Shown here one piece after another: positions 1-6,669 of a stretch of 38,240 nt of DNA (position 1 is its first letter; each line of letters opens with the position of its first letter). A program made the translations under genes and the position numbers. The stretch is from the IMG/VR virus record IMGVR_UViG_3300037137_002161, positions 1 through 38,240 of that record. One strand, 5' to 3'. Under the pieces are notes generated by a model. That model ran no database searches. It was not told where the DNA came from and saw only the letters and a program-made list of their open reading frames with translations. This DNA comes from a virus.

Positions 1-530
1 ATCGCCGGGACCCTCGCCGGGCCCCCCAGGAGGGACCCGCGACCTCTCGTGTAGGTCCCATGCACCCCGGCCCGCCCCTGATGGCAGCCCGAGCATAGCC
101 ACACCACCTGCAGCGGCTGGCTGTAGTCGTGGTGGTGGGCGTGGATCCGGTGGCGTGGGACCACGGCGGCGCAGCGCGAGCAGCTGGCGGGCTTGACCAG
201 CCGCCCTTCGCGCACCGCCTTGTAGACCATGTACCTCGCCCGCTTGGCGAGCGTGATGCGGGTGCGGTCGACTGCGATGAAACGCTGGATCCGCCGCCGC
301 GGTCGGGCCGCGCGCTCGGCTCGACGCGCCACCGCCTCCGCGCTGATCTGGGCGCGAGGCTTGCACCCGAGGCGCGCACGCAGGCGCCGCTTAAACTCTC
401 GCCGCCTTGTCCGGGCCTTGGCCGCCGATGCGGGATCGGCCTTCTCGCGAGCCAGTTCGCAGCGGCCACAGCGGCGCCGGCCGAGCCTGGCGGGGCGCTC
501 CCCGCACTCGCGGCAGGGCCGCGGCGTCAC
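1..530 (-). CDS. Two-zinc-motif HNH-like protein, spans contig junction
   Basis: Starts at GTG 530 inside a GTGA overlap with the stop of the upstream gene, and stays open to base 1. If bases 1-12 are merged with the identical 38229-38240, the frame continues for a few codons to a TAG at 38215-38213, giving about 181 residues. The N-terminus has two CxxC pairs (CREC, then CGRC). The middle is very Arg/Ala-rich. The C-terminal part carries CSRC, a HAHHHDY stretch and WLCSGCH. This C-terminal layout (CxxC, HHxDY, PLxVxWLCxxCH) is typical of small phage zinc proteins related to HNH nucleases. Nuclease activity is inference, because the classical HNH Asn cannot be placed with certainty. The upstream gene is a short basic protein and the downstream one is the frame-broken gene near 38 kb. 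Confidence 0.6.
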   Translation of the reverse strand, partial: MTPRPCRECGERPARLGRRRCGRCELAREKADPASAAKARTRRREFKRRLRARLGCKPRAQISAEAVARRAERAARPRRRIQRFIAVDRTRITLAKRARYMVYKAVREGRLVKPASCSRCAAVVPRHRIHAHHHDYSQPLQVVWLCSGCHQGRAGVHGTYTRGRGSLLGGPARVPA

Positions 531-763
531 GATTGCCGCCGCTGGCCCAGCCGCAGCCGCCCGATCCGGTCGAACAGGCGGGTGAGCAATCCCGGGCGCG
601 CGGGCCGCTCGATGATCTGCCGCCGCATCTCCTGAACCGGCGGGACGTCGAGCTTCCGCTTCGCCTCGCGCTTCGCTCGCTGGCGACCCCGCCGGTGCCG
701 GGCCCACTCGAGGCCGTCCCGCCTCAGCCATGATCGCTGCCAGGTCCGCGCGGTCGAGCTCAT
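527..763 (-). CDS. Small basic hypothetical protein
   Basis: 78 residues, extremely rich in Arg and Lys, with no recognisable domain. ATG at 763 lies four bases after the stop of the lipoprotein gene, and the stop overlaps the GTG of the next gene, so it fits the chain of coupled genes. A nucleic-acid-binding role would suit the charge but is only a guess. Confidence 0.5.
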   Translation of the reverse strand: MSSTARTWQRSWLRRDGLEWARHRRGRQRAKREAKRKLDVPPVQEMRRQIIERPARPGLLTRLFDRIGRLRLGQRRQS

Positions 764-767
764 GGCG

Positions 768-1091
768 TCAGTGATTTGCGCACACCGTGACGACGCCGTA
801 GTCCGCGCTGGTCTCGACCCAGCGGTCGTTGCCGTTGTAACCCTTGACGCGGGCCCTGAGGTAGCCGGCCTGCTGGGCCTTCTGGAACACGTAGCACTCG
901 CCAGCCTTGGCGCTCCAGGTCTGAGCGCCGCAGCCCTGGACGCTGCCGCCGCTCACGCTCCCGGTCCAGCAGCCGCTCGACTCGACCTCGACCCTGGTGC
1001 TGCAGCCGGTCCCGGTGAGCAGCGCCAGCGCCAGGAAGGCGGCCCAGGATGCCGCCCTTCGGCCAGGGTGGGTTTCTGAAGGTCGTTCCAT
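768..1091 (-). CDS. Putative secreted lipoprotein
   Basis: 107 residues. The N-terminus is basic, followed by a hydrophobic stretch (AAFLALALLTGTG) and a lipobox-like TGTGC at about residue 30, so export and lipid attachment are expected. The mature part is about 78 residues with several further Cys (SSGCWTGSV, QGCGAQ, GECYVF, VTVCANH), which could form disulfides. A strong Shine-Dalgarno (GAGGAGGAT) precedes the ATG. It follows the replication initiator gene and so sits in the early block, far from the lysis genes. Early phage lipoproteins often block superinfection at the cell surface. That function is inference, and no family was recognised. Confidence 0.7.
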   Translation of the reverse strand: MERPSETHPGRRAASWAAFLALALLTGTGCSTRVEVESSGCWTGSVSGGSVQGCGAQTWSAKAGECYVFQKAQQAGYLRARVKGYNGNDRWVETSADYGVVTVCANH

Positions 1092-1101
1092 GCGATCCTC
1101 C

Positions 1102-1983
1102 TCAGGCGCGCTCGCGCGCCTCCAGTGAGATCCCCAGCTGCGCGGCCGTGCGCTTCGCCAGGTGGGTGAAGTAGGCGCCGGCGGACTTTCGCAGGCGCCC
1201 GGTGCGCCGGGCGTCCCGGACCTCGGAGAGCGCGGTCCAGATCGACTCGGCCGGCAGCCGCGCCGCCACCATCCGGTAGAAGCCCTGCGACCTCGGGTCG
1301 CCGAGTTCCTCGATTAGGGCGGCCACCAGGTGCTGCTGCTGGTCGTGCCCGTTCCGCGACGGCGTCGCAACGTTAACGGGTTTAAGTACTTCTTCAACGT
1401 ACCCCTTCCTGGCCGTTTTTCGGCCAGCAGATTCTGCTGGCCGTTTTTCGGCCTTAGGTGGATCGACCTGTGGCCGTTTTTCGGCCTTAGGTCCATCGAG
1501 GCCCGGGATGGGCACTTGCCGGGCCGTGCGGGCGATCCGCTCGGCCGCGCGCACGAAGGCCTCGCCCTCATCCTCCGGCACCAGCGGGTCGTCCATGAGC
1601 ACGTGGTAGAGGTCCGCGCCCCGCACGCGCTTGCCGATCGTCTCGTCGTAATGATAGGTGGGCTCGCGCTTCACGAACCCATACGCCTCGAGGTCTCGCA
1701 GGGCCGCGCTCACCGTATGGCGCTTGCGGATCCCGAGCTCGATCGCCAGCGTCTGCTGGGAGGGGAAGCACCAATCGCGGCGCTCGCCGGTCTCGCGGTT
1801 GAAGTAGCAATACTGCCGCAGCCGCAGCAGCAGGCAGGTCGCGAGCGGGGCCAGGCGCGGCACCCAGCGGGCCCAGAAGTAGCGGGTGGTGACCGTGACC
1901 TGGTCGGGCCGCACGACCTCGTTGCGGACCTCGAGGTAGGTCGGCTCGAGCTGGAGCATCCGGCGGTCCTCGGCTGAGCTCAT
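1102..1983 (-). CDS. Replication initiator, lambda O-like, winged-helix
   Basis: 293 residues. The N-terminal half contains a winged-helix region at about residues 73-107 (PSQQTLAIELGIRKR, then LRDLEAYGFVKRE), the pattern of phage replication proteins of the O/DnaT type. Residues about 155-205 are a Pro/Lys-rich linker with PKAEKRP twice, and the DNA encoding this linker holds three copies of a 15-bp palindromic repeat. The C-terminal part (about 210-293) is helical and basic and could contact host replication factors. ATG 1983 overlaps the RusA stop (ATGA). The only other DNA-metabolism genes nearby are RusA and the methyltransferase, so replication must rely on host polymerase and probably host helicase. 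The role comes from domain layout, context and the embedded repeats; no family search was possible. Confidence 0.72.
   Translation of the reverse strand: MSSAEDRRMLQLEPTYLEVRNEVVRPDQVTVTTRYFWARWVPRLAPLATCLLLRLRQYCYFNRETGERRDWCFPSQQTLAIELGIRKRHTVSAALRDLEAYGFVKREPTYHYDETIGKRVRGADLYHVLMDDPLVPEDEGEAFVRAAERIARTARQVPIPGLDGPKAEKRPQVDPPKAEKRPAESAGRKTARKGYVEEVLKPVNVATPSRNGHDQQQHLVAALIEELGDPRSQGFYRMVAARLPAESIWTALSEVRDARRTGRLRKSAGAYFTHLAKRTAAQLGISLEARERA
1366..1492. other. Candidate replication origin inside the initiator gene
   Basis: Three 15-bp palindromic repeats are followed, in gene direction, by a relatively A+T-rich patch at 1367-1403 that contains AACGTTAAC, TTTAAGTACTT and CAACGTACC. This patch stands out in a very G+C-rich genome. 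Initiator iterons inside the initiator gene followed by an A+T-rich unwinding region is the arrangement of ori-lambda within gene O. The match is structural, not sequence-based. Confidence 0.6.
1411..1486. repeat. Three iterons, GGCCGTTTTTCGGCC
   Basis: Exact copies lie at 1411-1425, 1439-1453 and 1472-1486. Each is itself an inverted repeat (GGCCG, five T, CGGCC). Copies two and three extend to a 21-bp direct repeat ending TTAGGT. Between copies one and two is an 11-bp-arm palindrome centred on 1432 (CGGCCAGCAGA / TCTGCTGGCCG). Start-to-start spacings are 28 and 33 bp. Copy one is translated in a different frame from the other two, so the DNA rather than the peptide is conserved. Confidence 0.85.
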
Positions 1984-2450
1984 GCGCCGACCCCGAGCCC
2001 GCCCAGCCACACCCGCAGCAAGCCACCGGTCCTGCTGGTGCAGGCCGCACCGCGCGCGATGGTGATGCGGTCGAAGTAGAGGTCGTCGGCGATCACCCGC
2101 GCGTGCGTGAGCCCATCGAGCACCGGCTTCAAGAGGTTGTCGAGGTCGCGTCGCCGGCGCGGGGCGGGCTCGTGTGCCAGCAGGAAGATCTCGAGGTGCC
2201 CGACCAGCTCGCGGCGCGGCACCCGCTGCACCAGGAGCGCGACCTCGACGCGCTGGCGGTAGGCGCGCCCCGCGGCGCTCAGCAGCGTGCGGCCGGCCAG
2301 CGGGCCGCTCGAGGGCGACCGCCAGTAGTGGTTGACGCTCGGCGGCCAAGGGAGCTCGAACTCGAGCGCCGGCGCCAGCTCGGGCTCGGGATCGGCGCGC
2401 GCGAACTCAGTCGGCGGGAGCGTCTCCCGCGGCGCGGGGCTGGGCGTCAT
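1980..2450 (-). CDS. rusA: RusA-family Holliday junction resolvase
   Basis: 156 residues. Diagnostic RusA segments are visible: PWPPSVNHYWR near residue 35, the acidic metal-binding DLDNLLKPVLDGL around residues 101-113, and VIADD soon after. RusA enzymes are Mg-dependent homodimers that cut four-way junctions. In phages they resolve recombination or replication intermediates before packaging. The start lies inside the end of the HTH gene (44-base overlap) and the stop overlaps the ATG of the initiator gene. The first ~30 residues are Pro/Glu-rich and probably disordered, so a later start is possible but no better candidate is evident. Confidence 0.87.
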   Translation of the reverse strand: MTPSPAPRETLPPTEFARADPEPELAPALEFELPWPPSVNHYWRSPSSGPLAGRTLLSAAGRAYRQRVEVALLVQRVPRRELVGHLEIFLLAHEPAPRRRRDLDNLLKPVLDGLTHARVIADDLYFDRITIARGAACTSRTGGLLRVWLGGLGVGA

Positions 2451-2787
2451 GCGACTCGGCTCCAGGCGATGCGCGATCGCGCTGCCGGTAGATGTCCTCG
2501 AGCGAGACCGAGCCCCGGCTGAGCTCGACGATCGCCAGCGCCTTCGCGCGCGGCTGCGGGATGGCGCGCCCTGCGACCCAGTGGTGGACCGCTGCGCGCG
2601 TGGCGGTGTGCCCGCCGGCGCGCAGCGCGCTCACCAGCCGCGCGACCGTGAAGCCGCGCACCCATGAGCCGAACGGGGTGACCCAGCGGGGAGACGACGC
2701 GGTCGCCGACGAGGGCGGCGAGTCGGCGAGGCGGTAAGACGAGGCATCGGTCGGGCTCCATGCGCGCCGGCGGAATTGCCGAGCCAT
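2407..2787 (-). CDS. Helix-turn-helix DNA-binding protein, likely early regulator
   Basis: 126 residues. Residues about 45-100 look like a Cro/CI-type helix-turn-helix: FTVARLVSALRAGGH, then AAVHHWVAGRAIPQPRAKA. The HHWVAGRAIP stretch is the usual position of the recognition helix and the following turn. The tail (SLEDIYRQR) also fits such regulators. ATG 2787 has a good Shine-Dalgarno (CAGGAG). It is the first gene after the ~300-bp non-coding gap and so heads the early operon, the natural place for a regulator of that operon. No partner repressor or integrase was found, so a lysogeny switch is not demonstrated. Confidence 0.62.
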   Translation of the reverse strand: MARQFRRRAWSPTDASSYRLADSPPSSATASSPRWVTPFGSWVRGFTVARLVSALRAGGHTATRAAVHHWVAGRAIPQPRAKALAIVELSRGSVSLEDIYRQRDRASPGAESHDAQPRAAGDAPAD

Positions 2788-3082
2788 CTATTGCTCCTGT
2801 GGCGGGTGGGGCCCGGTGCTTCGTCAGGGTACTGCGGTACAGCAAGGACGTGCCAGGTCCAGACGTGTCTGCTTCCCGGGCCCCACTGCCAGCTGCGTCA
2901 CCTTACGCGGTTCGTGTTGGCCGCGCAAGGCCCTCGATCGCCGCGGATCTCGCGGCGCGGCGCGTGGTGGGCGGATGCGCGCCCCCCGCTACGGCATCCC
3001 GCCGGCGGTGGGATCCGCGATGTGGACCATCGGGGTCAGCGGCATGGGCATCACCCCCTCTCGGCCAAGTGCAGGCGACGCG
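2788..3082 (-). promoter_or_regulatory. Intergenic region between late and early operons
   Basis: The longest stretch here without a confident gene. It separates the end of the late operon from the HTH gene. A weak promoter-like pair on the minus strand is TTGCGC, 17 bases, TAAGGT. GTACTGCGGTAC (2830-2841) is a small palindrome that could be an operator. There is no clear hairpin with a T-tract. A 20-codon reading frame within it is listed separately. Confidence 0.3.
2989..3051 (-). CDS. Possible 20-residue Met/Pro-rich peptide
   Basis: An ATG preceded by GAGAGGGGGTG opens a 20-codon frame with the sequence MPMPLTPMVHIADPTAGGMP, ending in TAG. It starts about 30 bases after the stop of the last late gene. 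It could be a small terminal gene or a leader peptide for the early operon. Too short to judge from sequence alone. Confidence 0.25.
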   Translation of the reverse strand: MPMPLTPMVHIADPTAGGMP

Positions 3083-3646
3083 CTAGGGCAGGTCGCGGAC
3101 CGCGCCGAGCGTCGGCACGATCTGGATCGGCTCGGTGACGCGCTCGAGGATGTCGATCTCCTGGGTGACCGGCGGCAGCACGGTGCCCTGCCGGTCGGTC
3201 GCGGTGATGGTCACCAGCGCAGTGCCGGTGAGCGCGCGGCTCTGCAGCTCGCGTGCGCCCTGCGGGTCGGTGCCGAGCGCCAGCAGGTCGGCGCGGTCGA
3301 TCACGATCACGACCGCGGCCGGGTCGACGTCGGCCGCCTCGTCGACCCCGGCGGCGTCCGGGAACGCCAGCGTGAGGACGACGCCCTGCTGGGTGCGCAG
3401 CTTGAACGGTGTGGTGGCCATGATCTCCCCCTGGGTGAGGTCCCGCACGGGACCGAGTAGGACGCGGATGTCGCGGGCTCCGCGCGGCCCGTGGATCCCT
3501 TGGCGCTCGATCCGCTCGAGCCAGTCGTCGCGAACCTCGGGCCAGAACTCCGAGACCACCGCCTCGCGCAGCTCCCGGTCGGCGGCGATCGCCGCGGCCA
3601 GCGCGTTCAGGATGTCGCGCACCGGGGCAACGGCGCGGCGGGTCAT
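3083..3646 (-). CDS. Two-part hypothetical protein after holin
   Basis: 187 residues from ATG 3646, which overlaps the holin stop (ATGA). Residues 1-75 are helical and acidic (ILNALAAAIAADRELREAVV, EFWPEVRDDW). Residues 76-187 look like a beta-rich, Ig-like domain (TPFKLRTQQGVVLTLAF, TGTALVTITATDRQG). An internal ATG at 3421 is preceded by GGGGGAGATC, a good ribosome site, so the second domain may also be made alone. No family was recognised. The last gene of the late block; a minor structural or surface role is possible. Confidence 0.6.
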   Translation of the reverse strand: MTRRAVAPVRDILNALAAAIAADRELREAVVSEFWPEVRDDWLERIERQGIHGPRGARDIRVLLGPVRDLTQGEIMATTPFKLRTQQGVVLTLAFPDAAGVDEAADVDPAAVVIVIDRADLLALGTDPQGARELQSRALTGTALVTITATDRQGTVLPPVTQEIDILERVTEPIQIVPTLGAVRDLP

Positions 3647-4161
3647 GAGGTCGCGAGCTTGCTGATGGTGTCGTCCTTGGCACGACTGCTCGAGCTCGAG
3701 CCGAAGAAGAAGGTCACGATCGTGACCCAGGCGGTGCCGAGCGAGCCCAGCAGGATGTTGAGCGTGTCGCGGTTGGCGGCCGGCACCGTCATGGTGCACA
3801 TCACCGCGATCAGGCCGAAGAAGCCGACCGTGACCGCGACCGCCAGCACGCCCGGGACCCAGGAGCGGGTCTGCACCTGCATGGCGCGCGCGCTGGCGCG
3901 GTCCTCCGCGGCGATCTTCTCGAAGTCGACGTCCAGCTTGGCCAGGAACTCGGCGAACTCCTGGTCGGCCTTCTTCAGGGCCAGCAGCTGGTCGGGCGTC
4001 GCGCTCGCCATCGCCGCGGCGAGCTCCGAGCTGCTGCCCCGGTCCTTGCCGAGCAGCGCGCTCGAGATCATCTTGGCCGCGATCGCGCCGGCCGGCCCGC
4101 CGATCGCGCCTCCCAGGCCGGGGGCGATCGCGCTGATCGCGCCCCGCCAGTCGAATCCCAT
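3643..4161 (-). CDS. Holin, 3-TM family
   Basis: 172 residues. A Gly/Ala-rich N-terminus (ISAIAPGLGGAIGGPAGA), a charged helix (LLALKKADQEFAEFLAKL) and DRASARAMQVQTRSWVPG are followed by two strong membrane segments (VLAVAVTVGFFGLIAV and LGTAWVTIVTFFFG). The ARxxQxxxxSWxP block and the terminal GSxGTAW...FFFGSS pattern are characteristic of the 3-TM holin family also found in gene transfer agents. Holins form inner-membrane lesions that release or activate the endolysin. It follows the spanin-like pair and endolysin, which supports the call. Charged KKADQ region precedes the pore segments as in relatives. Confidence 0.86.
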   Translation of the reverse strand: MGFDWRGAISAIAPGLGGAIGGPAGAIAAKMISSALLGKDRGSSSELAAAMASATPDQLLALKKADQEFAEFLAKLDVDFEKIAAEDRASARAMQVQTRSWVPGVLAVAVTVGFFGLIAVMCTMTVPAANRDTLNILLGSLGTAWVTIVTFFFGSSSSSRAKDDTISKLATS

Positions 4162-4171
4162 GGTGCCCTCC

Positions 4172-4333
4172 CTAGCGCCGGCAGTGCCGGTGGATGTAGA
4201 GCGTGTCGACCACGGTGGTGGTGTCGTGGACCGCGGGTCCGGTGAGGTACTGCCACTGAGCGCGGCGCGCGCAGCCGAAGGCGAGCAGTAGGAACAGCGT
4301 CGCCCACAGGGCGAGCCGGCGCGTCGCGTTCAT
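4172..4333 (-). CDS. Small lipoprotein, o-spanin (Rz1)-like
   Basis: 53 residues. Basic start (MNATRRLAL), hydrophobic stretch (WATLFLLLAFG), then Cys21 in an imperfect lipobox (AFGC), leaving a short mature peptide of about 33 residues. ATG 4333 overlaps the stop of the preceding membrane/coiled-coil gene. A short outer-membrane lipoprotein directly after an inner-membrane coiled-coil protein in a lysis cassette is the usual o-spanin setting. Unlike many Rz1 proteins it is not Pro-rich, so the call rests on context and topology. Confidence 0.55.
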   Translation of the reverse strand: MNATRRLALWATLFLLLAFGCARRAQWQYLTGPAVHDTTTVVDTLYIHRHCRR

Positions 4334-4737
4334 TCGGTCTTCCCACCTCCGCCCAGCAGTGCGTGCGCGATCGTACCCGGCAGCGACCATAACCCATGCA
4401 CCAGCCGCGCGACAGGGTTCTGATTGGTGGGCTCGGGCGGCCCGATCGGCGCCAGCTCGGCCGCACTGGCACGCTGCCCGGCGGCCGCGCGGCGCACGAG
4501 CCGCTCGAGGCGCGCGACTCGGCGCTCCTGCCAGCGCGCACGCACCTCGAGCGAGTCGACCCGCCGCGCGGTGGCCGAGTCGCGGGCCCGCGCGTCGTGG
4601 TGGACCTGCACGGTCTCCTGGTGGGCCGACATCCAGCTCGCGCAGCTGCCGATCAGGGCGAGCGCGGCCGCGGTGCCGACCTGCCTGGGCTCGAGCCAGG
4701 CTCTCCAGCCGACCGCGGCGCGGCGGTGCGGCGTCAT
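4330..4737 (-). CDS. Membrane-anchored coiled coil, i-spanin (Rz)-like
   Basis: 135 residues. One N-terminal membrane segment (VGTAAALALIGSCASW, about residues 20-35), then a long charged helix likely to form a coiled coil (ARARDSATARRVDSLEVRA and following), then a Pro-containing C-terminus (APIGPPEPTNQNP). This matches inner-membrane spanins, which bridge to the outer-membrane lipoprotein and fuse the membranes after peptidoglycan is cut. ATG 4737 overlaps the previous stop as ATGA. A spanin pair implies a Gram-negative-type (two-membrane) host. Confidence 0.55.
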   Translation of the reverse strand: MTPHRRAAVGWRAWLEPRQVGTAAALALIGSCASWMSAHQETVQVHHDARARDSATARRVDSLEVRARWQERRVARLERLVRRAAAGQRASAAELAPIGPPEPTNQNPVARLVHGLWSLPGTIAHALLGGGGKTE

Positions 4738-5102
4738 AGCTTGGGGATCTCCACCGGCGCTCGCCCGTGCAGCAGCGCAGCGGTCGAAAGTGCGATCGCG
4801 AGTAGGGCGATCAGCGCCGCCAGCAGCTGGATCCACTTGTCGCCCGACTTGGCCGAGTCCTTCACGAACCCCTTGACGGCCTCGACCGCGGCGGCCCGGC
4901 CCTCTTTCTGGTCCCTCTCCAGGCTGGTGAGCGCGTCGGTGACCCGGCCGAGCAGGACGGTCTGCGCCGTGATGTTGGTGTTGAGGCCGGTCAGCACCAT
5001 GACGTTCTGTTGCTGGATCTGGACCAGCGCACCGGTCGCCTCGGCCTGGGCCTCGGCGATCCGCATCAGGCGGTCGACCACCGGGTCAGGGACGTAGGTC
5101 AC
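4734..5102 (-). CDS. Single-span membrane protein in lysis cassette
   Basis: 122 residues. The N-terminal 80 residues are helical (MRIAEAQAEATGALVQIQQQ, then LLGRVTDALTSLERDQKEG), followed by one membrane segment near the C-terminus (IQLLAALIALLAIALSTAAL). ATG 5102 overlaps the endolysin stop. A second holin-type or antiholin protein is possible because a 3-TM holin lies downstream. Holin assignment is by position only. Confidence 0.6.
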   Translation of the reverse strand: MTYVPDPVVDRLMRIAEAQAEATGALVQIQQQNVMVLTGLNTNITAQTVLLGRVTDALTSLERDQKEGRAAAVEAVKGFVKDSAKSGDKWIQLLAALIALLAIALSTAALLHGRAPVEIPKL

Positions 5103-5614
5103 AGCGGCGCCTCCTCGAGGTAGTCGCCCAGCCGGTTCATCCAGCCGCCGGCGTTCTTGCTCTGCAGCGCGTCGTGGCTGATGAGGCTGCCGTAGAGCCG
5201 CGCGCGCGCCGCGGCGAAGTCGACGTAGACCCGCCGCGGGTCCTGGCTCTGGAGCGCCGCCAGGCTCCTCGGGCCGAACGCGCCGTCGACCACGACCCCC
5301 AGCACGTGCTGCAGCAGCTTGGTGGCGCCGTCGACCCCGTGGTTGACCGCGCCGTCGACCACGAAGGCGCGCAGCTGCGCCGGCTCGATCTGACCGAACC
5401 CGGCTCGCTCGAGGTAGACTACCGCGAGGATCTGCCGCGCCTCCGGCTCCTCGAGCGCCGCGACGTCGGCGGCGGTGACCGGCCGGTGGCGCCAGGCGGC
5501 GAGGGTGCGCAGCGTGATCCCGAAGCGGGTCGGCCCCCCGCGGTCGGCGGCGCGGTCCGAGAAAGCGCGCCCCTCGTGGTCGATGATGCGCGAGATGATC
5601 TCGTCGTCAGACAC
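5099..5614 (-). CDS. Endolysin, GH108-type muramidase with peptidoglycan-binding domain
   Basis: 171 residues, the usual length of the family. The N-terminal signature is clear: DHEGRAFSDRAADRGGPTRF at about residues 12-31, where Glu14 of the HEG motif is the expected catalytic acid and GGPTxFGIT is the family hallmark. The C-terminal half (VDGAVNHGVDGATKLLQHVL, VDGAFGPRSLAAL) resembles the peptidoglycan-binding domain normally paired with GH108. No signal peptide is visible, so release should depend on the holin. Starts at GTG 5614 overlapping the previous gene by eight bases. Confidence 0.9.
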   Translation of the reverse strand: MSDDEIISRIIDHEGRAFSDRAADRGGPTRFGITLRTLAAWRHRPVTAADVAALEEPEARQILAVVYLERAGFGQIEPAQLRAFVVDGAVNHGVDGATKLLQHVLGVVVDGAFGPRSLAALQSQDPRRVYVDFAAARARLYGSLISHDALQSKNAGGWMNRLGDYLEEAPL

Positions 5615-6311
5615 GGAGCCCCCGCTGGATCTGGTAGGCCAAGGTCGCGGCGACCTGGCGCCGCAGCTCGGCGGCGAAGAAGGTCCGCGCGACCTCGAGC
5701 CCGGTGCGCACGAACTGCAGGCGCCGGTCGAGACGCACCGTGGGCTTGAACAGGTACAGCAGCCGCCCGCGCTTCTGGCCCGGGACGTGCTGGAAGATCC
5801 CGACGTTCGGGATCTCGTAGGTGTCGAGCAACCCCTGGCGCACCCCTCCGCGCCCCGCGCGCCGCGCCCGGCGGTAGATCGCGCTCTCGGTCGGCCGGGT
5901 CAGGTTCAGCTGGCTGATGCGCAGCGGGCTCGGGATCATCGATTCCTGCGTGGGGCGCGCGCCGCCGACCACCGGGATCGCCACGTTGGCGCCCAGCCTG
6001 CCACCCCGCGTGCCGCCGGCCTCGAAGCGCGGCAGCAGCAGGCCGGGGCGCTGCCCGACCGAGATCACGGCGTAGAAGCGCCGCTCGGGCGCGCTCGCGA
6101 ACGGCTTGACGATCGCGGCCTGCCGCAGGATGAACGCGCGCTGAGCGCGCAGCGTGAACTGACCGGCCTCGCGCTGCTGGACCCGTCGCTGGACCTCGAG
6201 CGCGGTGTTGTTGATCGCGTTCACCACCGCGAAGCTCATGCGCGTGGCGGCGTTCTGCAGCATGGCGAGCGCGCGCACCGCGTCGACCTCGACCATGAAG
6301 GTGGCGGTCAC
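5607..6311 (-). CDS. Putative minor tail protein
   Basis: 234 residues. It begins with VDAVRALAMLQNAATRM and AINNTALEVQRRVQQREAG, and ends with YLFKPTVRLDRRLQFVRTG and an amphipathic basic helix. The pattern (N-terminal helices with NxTAxxVQ, central loop rich in Gly/Arg, C-terminal LxxRxxFVxTGxxVAR) recalls phage minor tail proteins of the lambda GpZ type. It sits at the end of the tail region just before the endolysin. Confidence is moderate because similarity is only by eye. Confidence 0.5.
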   Translation of the reverse strand: MTATFMVEVDAVRALAMLQNAATRMSFAVVNAINNTALEVQRRVQQREAGQFTLRAQRAFILRQAAIVKPFASAPERRFYAVISVGQRPGLLLPRFEAGGTRGGRLGANVAIPVVGGARPTQESMIPSPLRISQLNLTRPTESAIYRRARRAGRGGVRQGLLDTYEIPNVGIFQHVPGQKRGRLLYLFKPTVRLDRRLQFVRTGLEVARTFFAAELRRQVAATLAYQIQRGLRV

Positions 6312-6318
6312 CCGAACC

Positions 6319-6660
6319 TCAGAACGGTGGCATCACGAAGTTGAGCTGGAACGTGCTGCTCCAGTCGATCTTGGCGGCGGCGTCGGTGAACCGCCAGCGC
6401 AGGGTGAACAGCGCCTGCTTGAGCGCCCCCATGTCCCCGCTGGTGACGTAGCTGCCGACGCTCGACCAGGTGACCACCCCGTTGGCGGCGTCGGTGATGG
6501 TACCGGCCTGGCTGATCTGCTTGGATGGCAGGTCGAGGCTGGTCCCCTCGAGCAGGAACGCGCCGCCGGTGATGTTGATCGGCAGGCCCGTCACCTTGTC
6601 GAGCACCTGGTCCACGATCTGCTTGCGGGTCGACCCGACCACCACTTCTTCGACCGCCAT
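6319..6660 (-). CDS. Small beta-rich structural protein
   Basis: 113 residues with alternating polar and hydrophobic strands (LPINITGGAFLLEGTSLDLP, LFTLRWRFTDAAAKIDW). The opening TRKQIVDQVLDKVTGLPINI, ITDAANGVVTWSS and FRFTDAAAK elements recall baseplate or tail-fibre N-terminal domains that describe a changing load, such as BppU-like domains. Located between the fibre-like gene and the minor tail protein. No specific partner can be named. Confidence 0.5.
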   Translation of the reverse strand: MAVEEVVVGSTRKQIVDQVLDKVTGLPINITGGAFLLEGTSLDLPSKQISQAGTITDAANGVVTWSSVGSYVTSGDMGALKQALFTLRWRFTDAAAKIDWSSTFQLNFVMPPF

Positions 6661-6669
6661 GGCTCCCTC

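Noticed and set aside
2826-2845. GTACTGCGGTAC as a main operator
   Set aside because: Short palindrome, single copy and no partner sites; kept only as a remark in the intergenic entry.
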